Assembly: GCA_903858445.1 (NCBI GenBank)
Contig: CAIOIX010000160.1
Location: 1-64,000, forward strand
Reading direction: 5' to 3'
Source: an uncultured beta proteobacterium
GTDB lineage: Bacteria > Pseudomonadota > Gammaproteobacteria > Burkholderiales > Burkholderiaceae
Length of the DNA: 64,000 nucleotides
A model generated the notes under the pieces. That model was not told where the DNA came from and made no database searches. It was given only the letters and a program-made list of their open reading frames with translations. The number at the start of each line of letters is the position of its first letter. The first letter of the stretch is position 1. Position numbers and translations under genes: made by a program. Positions 45,124-52,824 of this stretch are shown one piece after another.

Positions 45124-46065
45124 ATGTTGTTTACCCCAGCTGAAACTAAAGTAGTGATTGTAGGTGGCGGCACTATGGGTGCCGATGTGGCCGCCGTCTG
45201 CGCGCGCGGTGGTTGTGCTGTTCAAGTGGTTGAGCTGACAACCGAGAGGCGCGCTCTTTTGCCCGATTACTTTGCGAGCACTATGACCGACTTGGGTTGT
45301 GAGAATCGTATTCATTTATTGACTGTGGCCGGCTCTCTTGAGGAGGTTGACTGGTCTGATATCGATTTGGTGATTGAGTGCGTTCCAGAGCGCTTGGACA
45401 TCAAGCAAGAGTTATTTGCAAAGCTAGAGAAGTACGCAAAACCTGAGGCAGTGTTGGCTAGCAATAGCACCAGCTTTCCCATTAGCCAAATTGCAAGCGG
45501 TCTGAAAACAGCTGCGCGCATGATTGGACTGCATTTTTTTATGCCAGCCCATTTAATCCCATGTGTGGAGGTTGTTTATGGCGAGAAGACTTCCCCAATG
45601 GTGGGCGAAAGCCTGTCCCGTTTAATGACGGCATGTGGCATGGTGCCGGTTACTGTGAAGAAGGATTTGCCCGGATTTTTGGCTAATCGCTTGCAGCATG
45701 CCTTGTCGCGCGAGGCTTTTTCTATGGTGGATGAAGGCATTTGCACTCCAGAGGATATTGATAAGGCGGTGCGTTTTGGTTTTGGATTCCGATACATTGC
45801 GGCTGGGCCTGCTATGCAGCGAGATCATGCAGGTCTGGAAGTGCACGCTGCCGGGGGTACAACCATCTACCCTACTCTGAATAACTCTTCAACTATTGCC
45901 AAATGCTTAAGCGAACGTGTTGCCAGCGGAAAATTTGGTATGAAAACGGGTGAAGGATTTTTTCAATGGACTGCAGAAACCATTAAGGCCGAACGTGAGC
46001 GATATCAAAAGGCATTACGGGCCGGCTTAAAAATTATTCAAAAAGACTTGCCAGAAATTAAGTAA
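45124..46065 (+). CDS. 3-hydroxyacyl-CoA dehydrogenase-like NAD-binding protein
   Basis: A 313-residue paralogue of the gene at 35767. The Rossmann motif is GGGTMGADVAAVCARGGCAVQVVEL; SNSTSFPISQIA, IGLHFFMPAHLIPCVEVV and KKDLPGFLANRLQHALSREAF follow, and FGFGFRYIAAGPAMQRDHAGLEVHAAG ends the domain pair. HFFMPAH again replaces HFFNPxP. It diverges from the hydroxyacid dehydrogenase operon (84 bp), so the two are probably co-regulated. TTTTAGGAG precedes the ATG. Confidence 0.88.
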   Translation: MLFTPAETKVVIVGGGTMGADVAAVCARGGCAVQVVELTTERRALLPDYFASTMTDLGCENRIHLLTVAGSLEEVDWSDIDLVIECVPERLDIKQELFAKLEKYAKPEAVLASNSTSFPISQIASGLKTAARMIGLHFFMPAHLIPCVEVVYGEKTSPMVGESLSRLMTACGMVPVTVKKDLPGFLANRLQHALSREAFSMVDEGICTPEDIDKAVRFGFGFRYIAAGPAMQRDHAGLEVHAAGGTTIYPTLNNSSTIAKCLSERVASGKFGMKTGEGFFQWTAETIKAERERYQKALRAGLKIIQKDLPEIK

Positions 46066-47263
46066 TGTCTTGAATGTGGAATTTGCGCAGATGGGGCGCT
46101 AGCTTGTAGGTAATTAAAACAACCCCTACTGTTGCAATTCCACCAAAGATAATTGAAGGAATGAGACCCATGAGGCTTGCGGCAATGCCAGATTCAAGGG
46201 CGCCTAATTCATTGGATGAGCCAATAAAAATACCGTTGATTGCACTAATGCGACCACGCATGTGATTGGGAGTAGTTAGTTGCACAATGCTGCTGCGAAT
46301 GACTACGGAAATGGAGTCACAACAACCCGAGATGAATAAGAAAGCAGCGCAAATCCAAAGGTGTGAAGATAGTCCGAATCCAATGATTGCCAAGCCGAAC
46401 CCCGCAACTGATATCAGTAGATACTTGCCTGAGTCCTTTAGGATAGGGCGGGTAGCCAAGTAGATTCCCGTTAAGACTGAGCCGGCTGCAGGTGCCGCCC
46501 TCAAGATGCCCAGAATCTCGGGGCCAGCATGCAAAACCTCGCTGACAAAAGCGGGCAAGATCGATACGGCACCCCCAAATAACACTGCAAACATATCCAG
46601 CGCCATGGTGCTGAGAATAAGCTCATGTTTTCTGACGTAATCAAAGCCCTCCATGAAGCTTTTTAAGAAGTGGGTTGCTTTGCTAGAGGAAGTTTCTTGC
46701 TGAGCCTTAATAAGGGTTACACCGTAAAGACTGATGCAGCCGCAGACGGCGGCAAGCGCATAGGTCCAGGTAAGACTAGTGAACCCAATCATCAGTCCGC
46801 CCAATCCAGGACCCGCGACTACGCAGATTTGGAAGGATGCATTGGCATACGCCATATATTTGGTGAGCTGATCTCGCGGAATAATTTGCCCAAACAGCGC
46901 TTGGTAGGAGGGGCGCAGTAAGGCTCTCGCGATACCAATAAAACCAACGGCCGTATATATTAAAGGTACTGGTGGCGATACGAGTTCCAGTGCAATTGCT
47001 GTCAAAAATAAGGCAACCAGAATGTGGATGGTGGCTGCAATTGCGGAAATCAGCTTGCGGGAATGATGATCAACGGCATGCCCTGAATACAGCGCCAGAG
47101 CAAAATAGGGCACAAGTTCGGCGAGTCCAATTAACCCTAATGAGACTACGCTATGGGTAATCTCATAGAGATGCCAGCCCACGGCAACCATCATGATTTG
47201 ATAGCTTAGGGTTGCACCAACACGGTATAGCAATAAAGTTCTAAAGGCTTGGCTTGTTTTCAT
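46058..47263 (-). CDS. MFS transporter (EntS/DHA3-like)
   Basis: A 401-residue, twelve-helix protein. ALYSGHAVDHHSRKLISAIAA is the loop 2-3 region and RALLRPSYQALFGQIIPRDQLTKYMAYANASFQ is typical of the EntS/DHA3 drug- or siderophore-exporter branch. The substrate is unknown. It converges on the 45124 gene with an 8-bp overlap. Confidence 0.88.
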   Translation of the reverse strand: MKTSQAFRTLLLYRVGATLSYQIMMVAVGWHLYEITHSVVSLGLIGLAELVPYFALALYSGHAVDHHSRKLISAIAATIHILVALFLTAIALELVSPPVPLIYTAVGFIGIARALLRPSYQALFGQIIPRDQLTKYMAYANASFQICVVAGPGLGGLMIGFTSLTWTYALAAVCGCISLYGVTLIKAQQETSSSKATHFLKSFMEGFDYVRKHELILSTMALDMFAVLFGGAVSILPAFVSEVLHAGPEILGILRAAPAAGSVLTGIYLATRPILKDSGKYLLISVAGFGLAIIGFGLSSHLWICAAFLFISGCCDSISVVIRSSIVQLTTPNHMRGRISAINGIFIGSSNELGALESGIAASLMGLIPSIIFGGIATVGVVLITYKLAPHLRKFHIQDIT

Positions 47264-47307
47264 GAATTCCCATCAGTTTAATGGGGATAGTGTTTTATCC
47301 TATAGGC

Positions 47308-47991
47308 ATGAAGAAAATCATTCGAGTTTGGGACTTGCCAATACGCCTCTTTCACTGGCTGCTGGTGGTCTGCATTATTGGTAGCATCATCAGTGTCAAT
47401 ATTGGTGGGAATGCCATTCAATGGCACGCTTATTGTGGCTATGCCATTTTGATCCTGCTGGTCTTTAGAGTTACTTGGGGTTTGGTAGGCTCAACCCACG
47501 CTCGCTTTACTAACTTCATACCCAGTAAAGCAACTTTATTCAATTATGTGAGTGGTAAATCTCAGGCAGTTTTAGGGCACAACCCTTTAGGCGCTATATC
47601 GGTAGTGGTCTTGTTAGTCGCTCTATTGATTCAGGCGATCACGGGTTTATTTGCCGATGATGAAATTGCCTTCCAAGGCCCCTTGGCCAAATATGTTTCT
47701 GAGTCCGTAATGGGGATATTTTCTCAAATTCATGAGGCTAATTCTGGCTTGATTTATGGTTTGATTGGATTGCATCTTGCCGCGATTTTCTATTACCAAA
47801 AAATCAAGGGTGAGAACTTAATTAAGCCTATGTTGGTCGGCGATAAAGAAATTGACCCAAGCGAGGTGGCAAAATATTCACCTACTGACTTGGGTCAAGC
47901 CTCCAAGGATGGAGGTTTGCAACGCGGCTTGGCTTTGTTGTTGCTAAGCCTGATTGCAGTCGCTGTTGGTTACTTAATTACTTCTTCTTAA
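47308..47991 (+). CDS. Cytochrome b561-like (Ni/Fe-hydrogenase b-type) membrane protein
   Basis: A 227-residue protein from the ATG at 47308 (MKKIIRVWDLPIRLFHWLLV); the ORF track adds nine residues. RVWDLPIRLFHW with its His, the WHAYCGYAILILLVFRVTWGLVG block and a later His in IGLHLAAIFYYQKIKGENLI are the di-heme b ligands of this family. It has about four to five helices. It overlaps a cytochrome c' gene end-to-end by 14 bp, a common pairing that suggests quinol to cytochrome c' electron transfer. Confidence 0.9.
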   Translation: MKKIIRVWDLPIRLFHWLLVVCIIGSIISVNIGGNAIQWHAYCGYAILILLVFRVTWGLVGSTHARFTNFIPSKATLFNYVSGKSQAVLGHNPLGAISVVVLLVALLIQAITGLFADDEIAFQGPLAKYVSESVMGIFSQIHEANSGLIYGLIGLHLAAIFYYQKIKGENLIKPMLVGDKEIDPSEVAKYSPTDLGQASKDGGLQRGLALLLLSLIAVAVGYLITSS

Positions 47992-48424
47992 AGTCATCAT
48001 GGCAGCCTTTACAGGTTTGCCCTGCAGCACCAAATGCTTTCTTGATATTTTCTAAGTCGCCAGATTGGGCGGCTTTATTTAGGTCGGCTACAGCTAGCTG
48101 CATTTTTTCAGAAGCACTTTTGAATTTTGCATTGTCGGACCAAACTTCAGGCATTGCTTTGCCACCTTCGGTACCTGGACCAAATGCCTGCCAAGGCAAA
48201 GTAGACATCATCGCAACGATGGCTGCGTTCTTTGCGAGCTCATCTTTGTTGTAAGGGGCTTCACCCTTAACAACAGCACCAATCCGTCCGAAATGGGTAT
48301 TCATCACAGTAAAGGCACTCTCGCGATAGTCAATCGCTTTTTCTGCGCTTTGAAATTGAGCAAATGCGGTGCCGCTAATAGTCAGTAATGTGGCTGCAAT
48401 TAAAGCGATATTGCGTAAATTCAT
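47978..48424 (-). CDS. Cytochrome c' (c556-like), periplasmic
   Basis: A 148-residue protein with a signal peptide ending TAFAQ and a four-helix-bundle pattern. The single heme site CKGCHDDFKKK lies at the extreme C-terminus, which is diagnostic of cytochrome c'. The N-terminal helix starts FQSAEKAIDYRESAFTVMNTHFGRIGAVVKG. Members bind nitric oxide or carry electrons. Needs the Ccm system for heme attachment. Confidence 0.95.
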   Translation of the reverse strand: MNLRNIALIAATLLTISGTAFAQFQSAEKAIDYRESAFTVMNTHFGRIGAVVKGEAPYNKDELAKNAAIVAMMSTLPWQAFGPGTEGGKAMPEVWSDNAKFKSASEKMQLAVADLNKAAQSGDLENIKKAFGAAGQTCKGCHDDFKKK

Positions 48425-48503
48425 GATTGTTCTTCCTTAAGCTGGTTGGGTTGTAAGGTTGGTTGCTATCAGCATATCCGAGAACAATATTTCTTGCTAG
48501 AGC

Positions 48504-49166
48504 TTAGAAAATCATGCGCAAAGGGCTCGTTAGCAAGAGGATCACCCACTCAAAAAATGCTATTAAAGGTCCCATCCACAAGTTCCCAATAACACCGGTA
48601 AAGACGAGGCCGAGTACGATAAAAAATCCCCAAGGCTCTAGTCTGCCAAGGGCAATAGATTGGCGAGCAGGCAGAAGACCAGCGAGGATACGCCCGCCGT
48701 CTAGCGGGGGCAGGGGGAATAGGTTGAAGACTAGCAGGCCAAGATTCCAAGAAATACCGGCTTGCGCCATCGAAATGAGGAATTTTTCATTTATCCCCAG
48801 CCCTACGAGGATTATGAGCAATATGAGCCATATAAGTGCCTGCGCGAAATTGGAGCCTGGTCCCGCCAGAGCAACCCAGATGGAGTCTATTCTGGGATTG
48901 CGCAGGCGCCCAAAGTTAACGGGTACGGGTTTGGCATAGCCCACTAGAAAGGGTGACCCCGTCAAAAGCAGTACTAGGGGAATCAGAAGCGTCCCTACTG
49001 GATCAATGTGTTTCGCGGGGTTTAGGGTAACCCTGCCGAGCATATAGGCCGTGTTATCACCAAACTTCCGGGCCGCATAGCCGTGAGCCGCCTCATGAAT
49101 GGTGATGGCAAAAATCAGAGGAATCGCATTAATGGCGACAGCTTGGATAGAATAGTCAGTAATCAT
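48504..49166 (-). CDS. Site-2 protease-family (M50) membrane metalloprotease
   Basis: A 220-residue protein from ATG 49166 (MITDYSIQAVAINAIPLIFAITIHEAAHGYAARKFGDN). HEAAH is the zinc-binding HExxH and the third ligand is in LFPLPPLDGGRIL (NLFPLPPLDGG). The ORF track starts 85 codons earlier, but that stretch is Pro/Gly-rich shadow of the plus-strand gene at 49195. It resembles the short YwhC/Rip-like M50B group without PDZ domain. Substrate unknown. Confidence 0.92.
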   Translation of the reverse strand: MITDYSIQAVAINAIPLIFAITIHEAAHGYAARKFGDNTAYMLGRVTLNPAKHIDPVGTLLIPLVLLLTGSPFLVGYAKPVPVNFGRLRNPRIDSIWVALAGPGSNFAQALIWLILLIILVGLGINEKFLISMAQAGISWNLGLLVFNLFPLPPLDGGRILAGLLPARQSIALGRLEPWGFFIVLGLVFTGVIGNLWMGPLIAFFEWVILLLTSPLRMIF

Positions 49167-49194
49167 GTCAATATGATATCTATAGGAGTGAATT

Positions 49195-49362
49195 GTGACT
49201 GACGAAAAGAAACCTGAATCAAAAAATGCGGCTAAACCTGTTGTAGCTAAGCCACCAGCACGTCCAGCGGCACCAAAAGGCCCCTCAGGCCCCGGCGGAC
49301 GCCCGCAGGCAGGCTTTGGCGGTGGAAAAGCCATGATGCGCAAGGCTGGTCGCGGCCGATAG
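49195..49362 (+). CDS. Small basic Pro/Ala/Gly-rich protein
   Basis: A 55-codon gene too short for the ORF track: MTDEKKPESKNAAKPVVAKP at the start and GFGGGKAMMRKAGRGR at the end. It starts at GTG 49195 with TATAGGAG 6 b upstream, a good ribosome binding site. The middle is PPARPAAPKGPSGPGGRP, likely disordered, with a net positive charge; possibly nucleic-acid binding. No family recognised. It is divergent from the M50 gene with only 28 b between starts. Confidence 0.65.
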   Translation: MTDEKKPESKNAAKPVVAKPPARPAAPKGPSGPGGRPQAGFGGGKAMMRKAGRGR

Positions 49363-49406
49363 TGGATAATTGACCTATCAATTAATGTGTTTAACAAGGA
49401 TTTAGC

Positions 49407-49544
49407 ATGAATGAATGGCACAACGAACCCAAGGCAGAGATCAACAAAAAGATCATTACATTGATCGTAATGTTGGCAGCAGCTACTAGCTTAGCTATTT
49501 TGTTTGCATTGGTTGCAGCGCATACTGGTTACGTATTCGGCTAA
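49407..49544 (+). CDS. Small single-span membrane protein
   Basis: A 45-residue gene below the ORF-track cutoff: MNEWHNEPKAEINKK followed by one hydrophobic helix (IITLIVMLAAATSLAILFALVAA) and HTGYVFG. CAAGGA lies 7-8 b before the ATG. It is followed 12 b later by the LigB-type dioxygenase gene. Function unknown; the ribosome binding site and clean helix support it as real. Confidence 0.6.
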   Translation: MNEWHNEPKAEINKKIITLIVMLAAATSLAILFALVAAHTGYVFG

Positions 49545-49556
49545 TCCCAGCCTTTC

Positions 49557-50339
49557 ATGACTAGCCATCGCCAACCTGCTGTATTTGCTGGCCATGGCAG
49601 TCCAATGTATGCCATAGAGTCCAATCGCTATACAGCGGCTTGGGCTAGTTTAGGAAAGTCCCTAAAGCGCCCTGATGCCATTCTGGTGATCTCGGCGCAT
49701 TGGGTGACCCGAGGTGTTTGGGTTACCGCGATGCCTCAGCCTAAAACAATTCATGATTTTGGCGGATTCCCTCAAGCTCTTTTTGATATTCAGTACCCAG
49801 CGCCAGGCAGTCCCGCATTGGCCGAGCGCGTAAAAGAATTGTTGGATGTTCCTGTTGTGATGGAGGAGAACGAGTGGGGCATTGATCATGGCGCTTGGTC
49901 TGTTCTAAGGTATCTGTATCCAAATGCCGATGTACCAGTGGTGCAGTTAAGTTTGGATGGCTCGAAGTCGGCTCGTGAGCACTATGAGTTAGCCAAGCAA
50001 TTGCGACCATTACGCGATGAAAACATTTTGATTCTAGCGAGTGGTAATGTTGTTCATAATTTAAGAACGATCCATTGGCAAGAGGGCGCAGAGCCCTATG
50101 CATGGGCTAAGGAGTTCAATGATTTTTTTGTTACTGAGATGCGCGCTAATCACCATGAAACTTTGATTGATTGGGAGCTTTTTGGAGATTCTGCTCATTT
50201 ATCGATACCCACCCCGGAACATTATTGGCCCGCTCTATATATACTTTCTCTGCAGTCTGAGGATGAGCATGCCAAGATCCTAGTCGATGGAATAGAAATG
50301 AGTTCTATTGGTATGTTGAGTTTTTCTGTTCAAGAGTAA
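49557..50339 (+). CDS. LigB-type extradiol dioxygenase (4,5-DOPA dioxygenase-like)
   Basis: A 260-residue protein of the class III extradiol family. Metal-site histidines are visible in VFAGHGSPM, ISAHWVTRGVW, and GIDHGAWSVLRYLYP, with a later one in EHYWPALYIL. The DODA-like members (YgiD) cleave catechol rings such as L-DOPA. Substrate here unknown. It is followed 5 bp later by crcB and may be co-transcribed. Confidence 0.9.
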   Translation: MTSHRQPAVFAGHGSPMYAIESNRYTAAWASLGKSLKRPDAILVISAHWVTRGVWVTAMPQPKTIHDFGGFPQALFDIQYPAPGSPALAERVKELLDVPVVMEENEWGIDHGAWSVLRYLYPNADVPVVQLSLDGSKSAREHYELAKQLRPLRDENILILASGNVVHNLRTIHWQEGAEPYAWAKEFNDFFVTEMRANHHETLIDWELFGDSAHLSIPTPEHYWPALYILSLQSEDEHAKILVDGIEMSSIGMLSFSVQE

Positions 50340-50344
50340 CTAAT

Positions 50345-50722
50345 ATGTGGCCATCTATTCTTGCAATCTTTTTTGGTGCTGGTCTAGGCGCACTTCTGCG
50401 CGCTGGCTTCAATCTTTTGACGGCAAGTGTTGTATCGATGATTCCGCTGGGTACTTTGATCTCAAATTTAGTGGGCGGCTACTTGATTGGCTTCGCCGTT
50501 GCTTATTTTGGTAACAATCCTAGCCTCTCTCCTGAGTGGCGCTTATTGGTGATCACGGGATTCCTCGGGGGTTTAACAACCTTCTCCAGCTTTTCAGCTG
50601 AGGTAGTTGGATTTATGCAGCGTGGAGAGTTTACTTGGGCGCTTGGCACTGCGCTAGTTCACCTCATTGGATCTCTAGCGCTGACCTTCTTGGGTATTTT
50701 GAGTTACCAAGCACTCAAGTAA
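50345..50722 (+). CDS. crcB: Fluoride efflux channel CrcB (Fluc)
   Basis: A 125-residue, four-helix protein with GAGLGALLRAGFNLL, GTLISNLVGGYLIGF and the TGFLGGLTTFSSFSAEV motif holding the sodium/fluoride-site residues. It forms dual-topology dimers exporting fluoride. No fluoride riboswitch is recognisable upstream; the gene is 5 bp after the dioxygenase. Confidence 0.95.
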   Translation: MWPSILAIFFGAGLGALLRAGFNLLTASVVSMIPLGTLISNLVGGYLIGFAVAYFGNNPSLSPEWRLLVITGFLGGLTTFSSFSAEVVGFMQRGEFTWALGTALVHLIGSLALTFLGILSYQALK

Positions 50723-50735
50723 GCAAACGCAATCA

Positions 50736-51716
50736 TCACTCTGGCTTAATGTTGGCTATCTTCACGACAGCGCTCCACTTGGCGGATTCTGACTTAATAA
50801 GTGCTGCAAAATCCGCTGGTGTCCCACCGCCAATTTCATTGCCCTGGGAAAGCATGAGCTCTCGAAGTTGTGGGTCTTTTAGCGCCTGATTCGCAGTAGC
50901 ATTGAGCTTATCGATAATGGCTTTTGGGGTACCTTTGGGTGCTATCAATCCCTGCCAATTCAAGACTTCTACCTTGGGGTAGCCCACCTCTGCAAAGCTA
51001 GGAATATTTGGCAGCAGGGGTGAGCGTTTCTTACTGGTGATGGCAATCGGACGCAGTTTATCTGCCTTAATACTCGGCATTGCGGAATACATTTGGTCAA
51101 ACATCATGGTGACGTTACCTGCCATCAAATCTGTTAAGCCGGCTGAGCCACTTTTGTAAGGTACGTGAATCATGTCAATACCAGCGCTTTGTTTGAATAA
51201 CTCGCCGGAGAGTTGATGGCTGCCACCAATCCCGCCAGAGGAGAAGGTGAGTTCGCCTGGTTTTGCCTTAGCTGCATCCACAATATCTTTAACGGTTTTA
51301 TAAGGTGAGTTTGGATTGACAACCAACACCAAAGGTCCTTTTTCAATGAGAACAATTGGGCTGAGGTCTAACTCTGGGTCGTAGCGTAGGTTTCCAAAGA
51401 GCGTTTTATTAACAGCCATTGGCGCAAAGTTACCCATACCAATGGTGTAACCATCAGGCGCGGCTCTGGAAATAAATTCTGTGCCGATATTTCCGCCGGC
51501 GCCAGGTTTGTTATCTACGATGATAGGTTGATTTAAGAGTACGCTCATCTTTTGAGCAATCTGACGGCTACGTGAATCTGCACCACCACCTGCGCCGTAG
51601 GGAACAATGAAGTTAATCGGCTTGCTGGGATAATTTGATTGCGCTGAGCTTATTGTTGGACTCAGGAGAGTGGTCATAACTGCAATTGGCAAAGCAATGA
51701 TTTGAATTAAATGCAT
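50736..51716 (-). CDS. Bug-family substrate-binding protein
   Basis: A 326-residue protein with a signal peptide ending ISSAQS and the signature YPSKPINFIVPYGAGGGADSRSRQIAQ, VDNKPGAGGNIGTEFISRAAPDGYTIGMG and MIHVPYKSGSAGLTDLMAGNV. Last gene of a minus-strand set that includes the ChrA-type pair, hydroxyacid dehydrogenase, MmgE/PrpD and another Bug. No TctAB partner. Confidence 0.9.
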   Translation of the reverse strand: MHLIQIIALPIAVMTTLLSPTISSAQSNYPSKPINFIVPYGAGGGADSRSRQIAQKMSVLLNQPIIVDNKPGAGGNIGTEFISRAAPDGYTIGMGNFAPMAVNKTLFGNLRYDPELDLSPIVLIEKGPLVLVVNPNSPYKTVKDIVDAAKAKPGELTFSSGGIGGSHQLSGELFKQSAGIDMIHVPYKSGSAGLTDLMAGNVTMMFDQMYSAMPSIKADKLRPIAITSKKRSPLLPNIPSFAEVGYPKVEVLNWQGLIAPKGTPKAIIDKLNATANQALKDPQLRELMLSQGNEIGGGTPADFAALIKSESAKWSAVVKIANIKPE

Positions 51717-51761
51717 ACCGATTCCTTAATTGATACTTAAAAGGAAATAATAGCTGTCAAT

Positions 51762-52283
51762 TTAGACGAAGCCAAGTACTCCAAGTGCGGCGCCAATCGC
51801 AATGAGATAAAGGGGGTGCCAACGGGTAAATACGGTAATTGCAATCGTAGCGATGCTTAACGTATAAGCAGCATAGCTGTGGTTAATCTGTAAAGCAATC
51901 TGCCATGCTGATGCCAGAACTAATCCTACAGCCAACGCTCCAGCAGCGAACTGAATCGCTTTTTGTTTCCTAGGATCCTGCATGTTGTTGATATAGCGCT
52001 GCAAGAAGTAAATCATAATGGCGGAGGGCCAGCAAATCGCGAGCGTTGCAATCGTGGCACCCATGATTCCGCTAACATGCCACCCAATGAGGGTAACTGT
52101 CATTAAGTTCGGCCCAGGCGCTGCTTGAGCAATCGCAAAGTAATCAGCAAAAGTCTGTGAGCTAATCCAATGTTCTTGCGTAACGGAAAGCTCGTATAAA
52201 ACTGGTAGCAAAGCATTAATACCACCAAAGGCGATCAAAGAGAATGCTGAAAGCTTCAGGAAGAGGCTCAGTAGTAAGCTCAT
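51762..52283 (-). CDS. ChrA-type (CHR family) transporter, second half
   Basis: A 173-residue protein with one CHR domain: LFLKLSAFSLIAFGGINALLPVLYELSVTQEHWISSQTFADYFAIAQAAPGPNLMTVTLIGWHVSG, with the FGG and PGPN motifs. Its start overlaps the other half-gene by 4 bp, giving the two-gene, short-chain ChrA arrangement that forms heterodimers. Chromate export is the named function, but the catabolic neighbours leave the physiological anion open. Confidence 0.9.
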   Translation of the reverse strand: MSLLLSLFLKLSAFSLIAFGGINALLPVLYELSVTQEHWISSQTFADYFAIAQAAPGPNLMTVTLIGWHVSGIMGATIATLAICWPSAIMIYFLQRYINNMQDPRKQKAIQFAAGALAVGLVLASAWQIALQINHSYAAYTLSIATIAITVFTRWHPLYLIAIGAALGVLGFV

Positions 52284-52816
52284 TGTTTAGCCTTTTTCCA
52301 AGCAAGGTATAACGCTAATGGAGAGGCGATCAAGACAACCCATCCTAGGCCTAAGTGGAAGTAGCTGGCAGCCAAGACGGTGAAGATGATCACAATGAGC
52401 ATCGGGGGAAAGTCGAATTCACTACGCATCATTTTGAAGCCAGTGCTCGCAATTAGCCCGACGCCAACTGCAGATACTCCGCGCAGCATCCCTTGAACCA
52501 CAGCCATATAACTGAAGTGCTCATACAAGACGCCAAGCAAGATCACTATTACTACTGGGCCCAGCATTAACCCCAAGGTCGCAGAAATTGCACCGCGAAC
52601 TCCTGCAAAGCGTGAACCCACGCAAACCGCAAGATTGATAATGTTCGGGCCAGGAACAATTTGGCAAATGCCCAACATGGCACTAAATTCTTCAGAGCTT
52701 AGCCACTGCTCTTCTTCCACTATGGTGCGTCGTGCCCAGGGAAGGACCCCACCAAAACCAGACATACCGATTTTGCTAAATCCAAAAAAGAGCTGGCTTG
52801 GCGTGAGGGTTTTCAA
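52280..52816 (-). CDS. ChrA-type (CHR family) transporter, first half
   Basis: A 178-residue CHR-domain protein: LFFGFSKIGMSGFGGVLPWARRTIVEEEQWLSSEEFSAMLGICQIVPGPNIINLAVCVGSRFAG, with the same FGG and PGPN motifs as its partner. About five to six helices. Coupled to the second half by a 4-bp overlap and 8 bp downstream of the hydroxyacid dehydrogenase gene, so it is transcribed with that catabolic set. Confidence 0.9.
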   Translation of the reverse strand: MKTLTPSQLFFGFSKIGMSGFGGVLPWARRTIVEEEQWLSSEEFSAMLGICQIVPGPNIINLAVCVGSRFAGVRGAISATLGLMLGPVVIVILLGVLYEHFSYMAVVQGMLRGVSAVGVGLIASTGFKMMRSEFDFPPMLIVIIFTVLAASYFHLGLGWVVLIASPLALYLAWKKAKQ

Positions 52817-52824
52817 AGAGGGTC

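Noticed and set aside
49167-49421. N-terminal 85 codons of the M50 ORF in the track
   Set aside because: They are the antisense of the small plus-strand gene at 49195 and precede a natural ATG at 49166 where the family similarity begins.
50340-50344. Fluoride riboswitch before crcB
   Set aside because: Only five bases separate crcB from the upstream gene and no riboswitch-like fold was seen in that gene's end.
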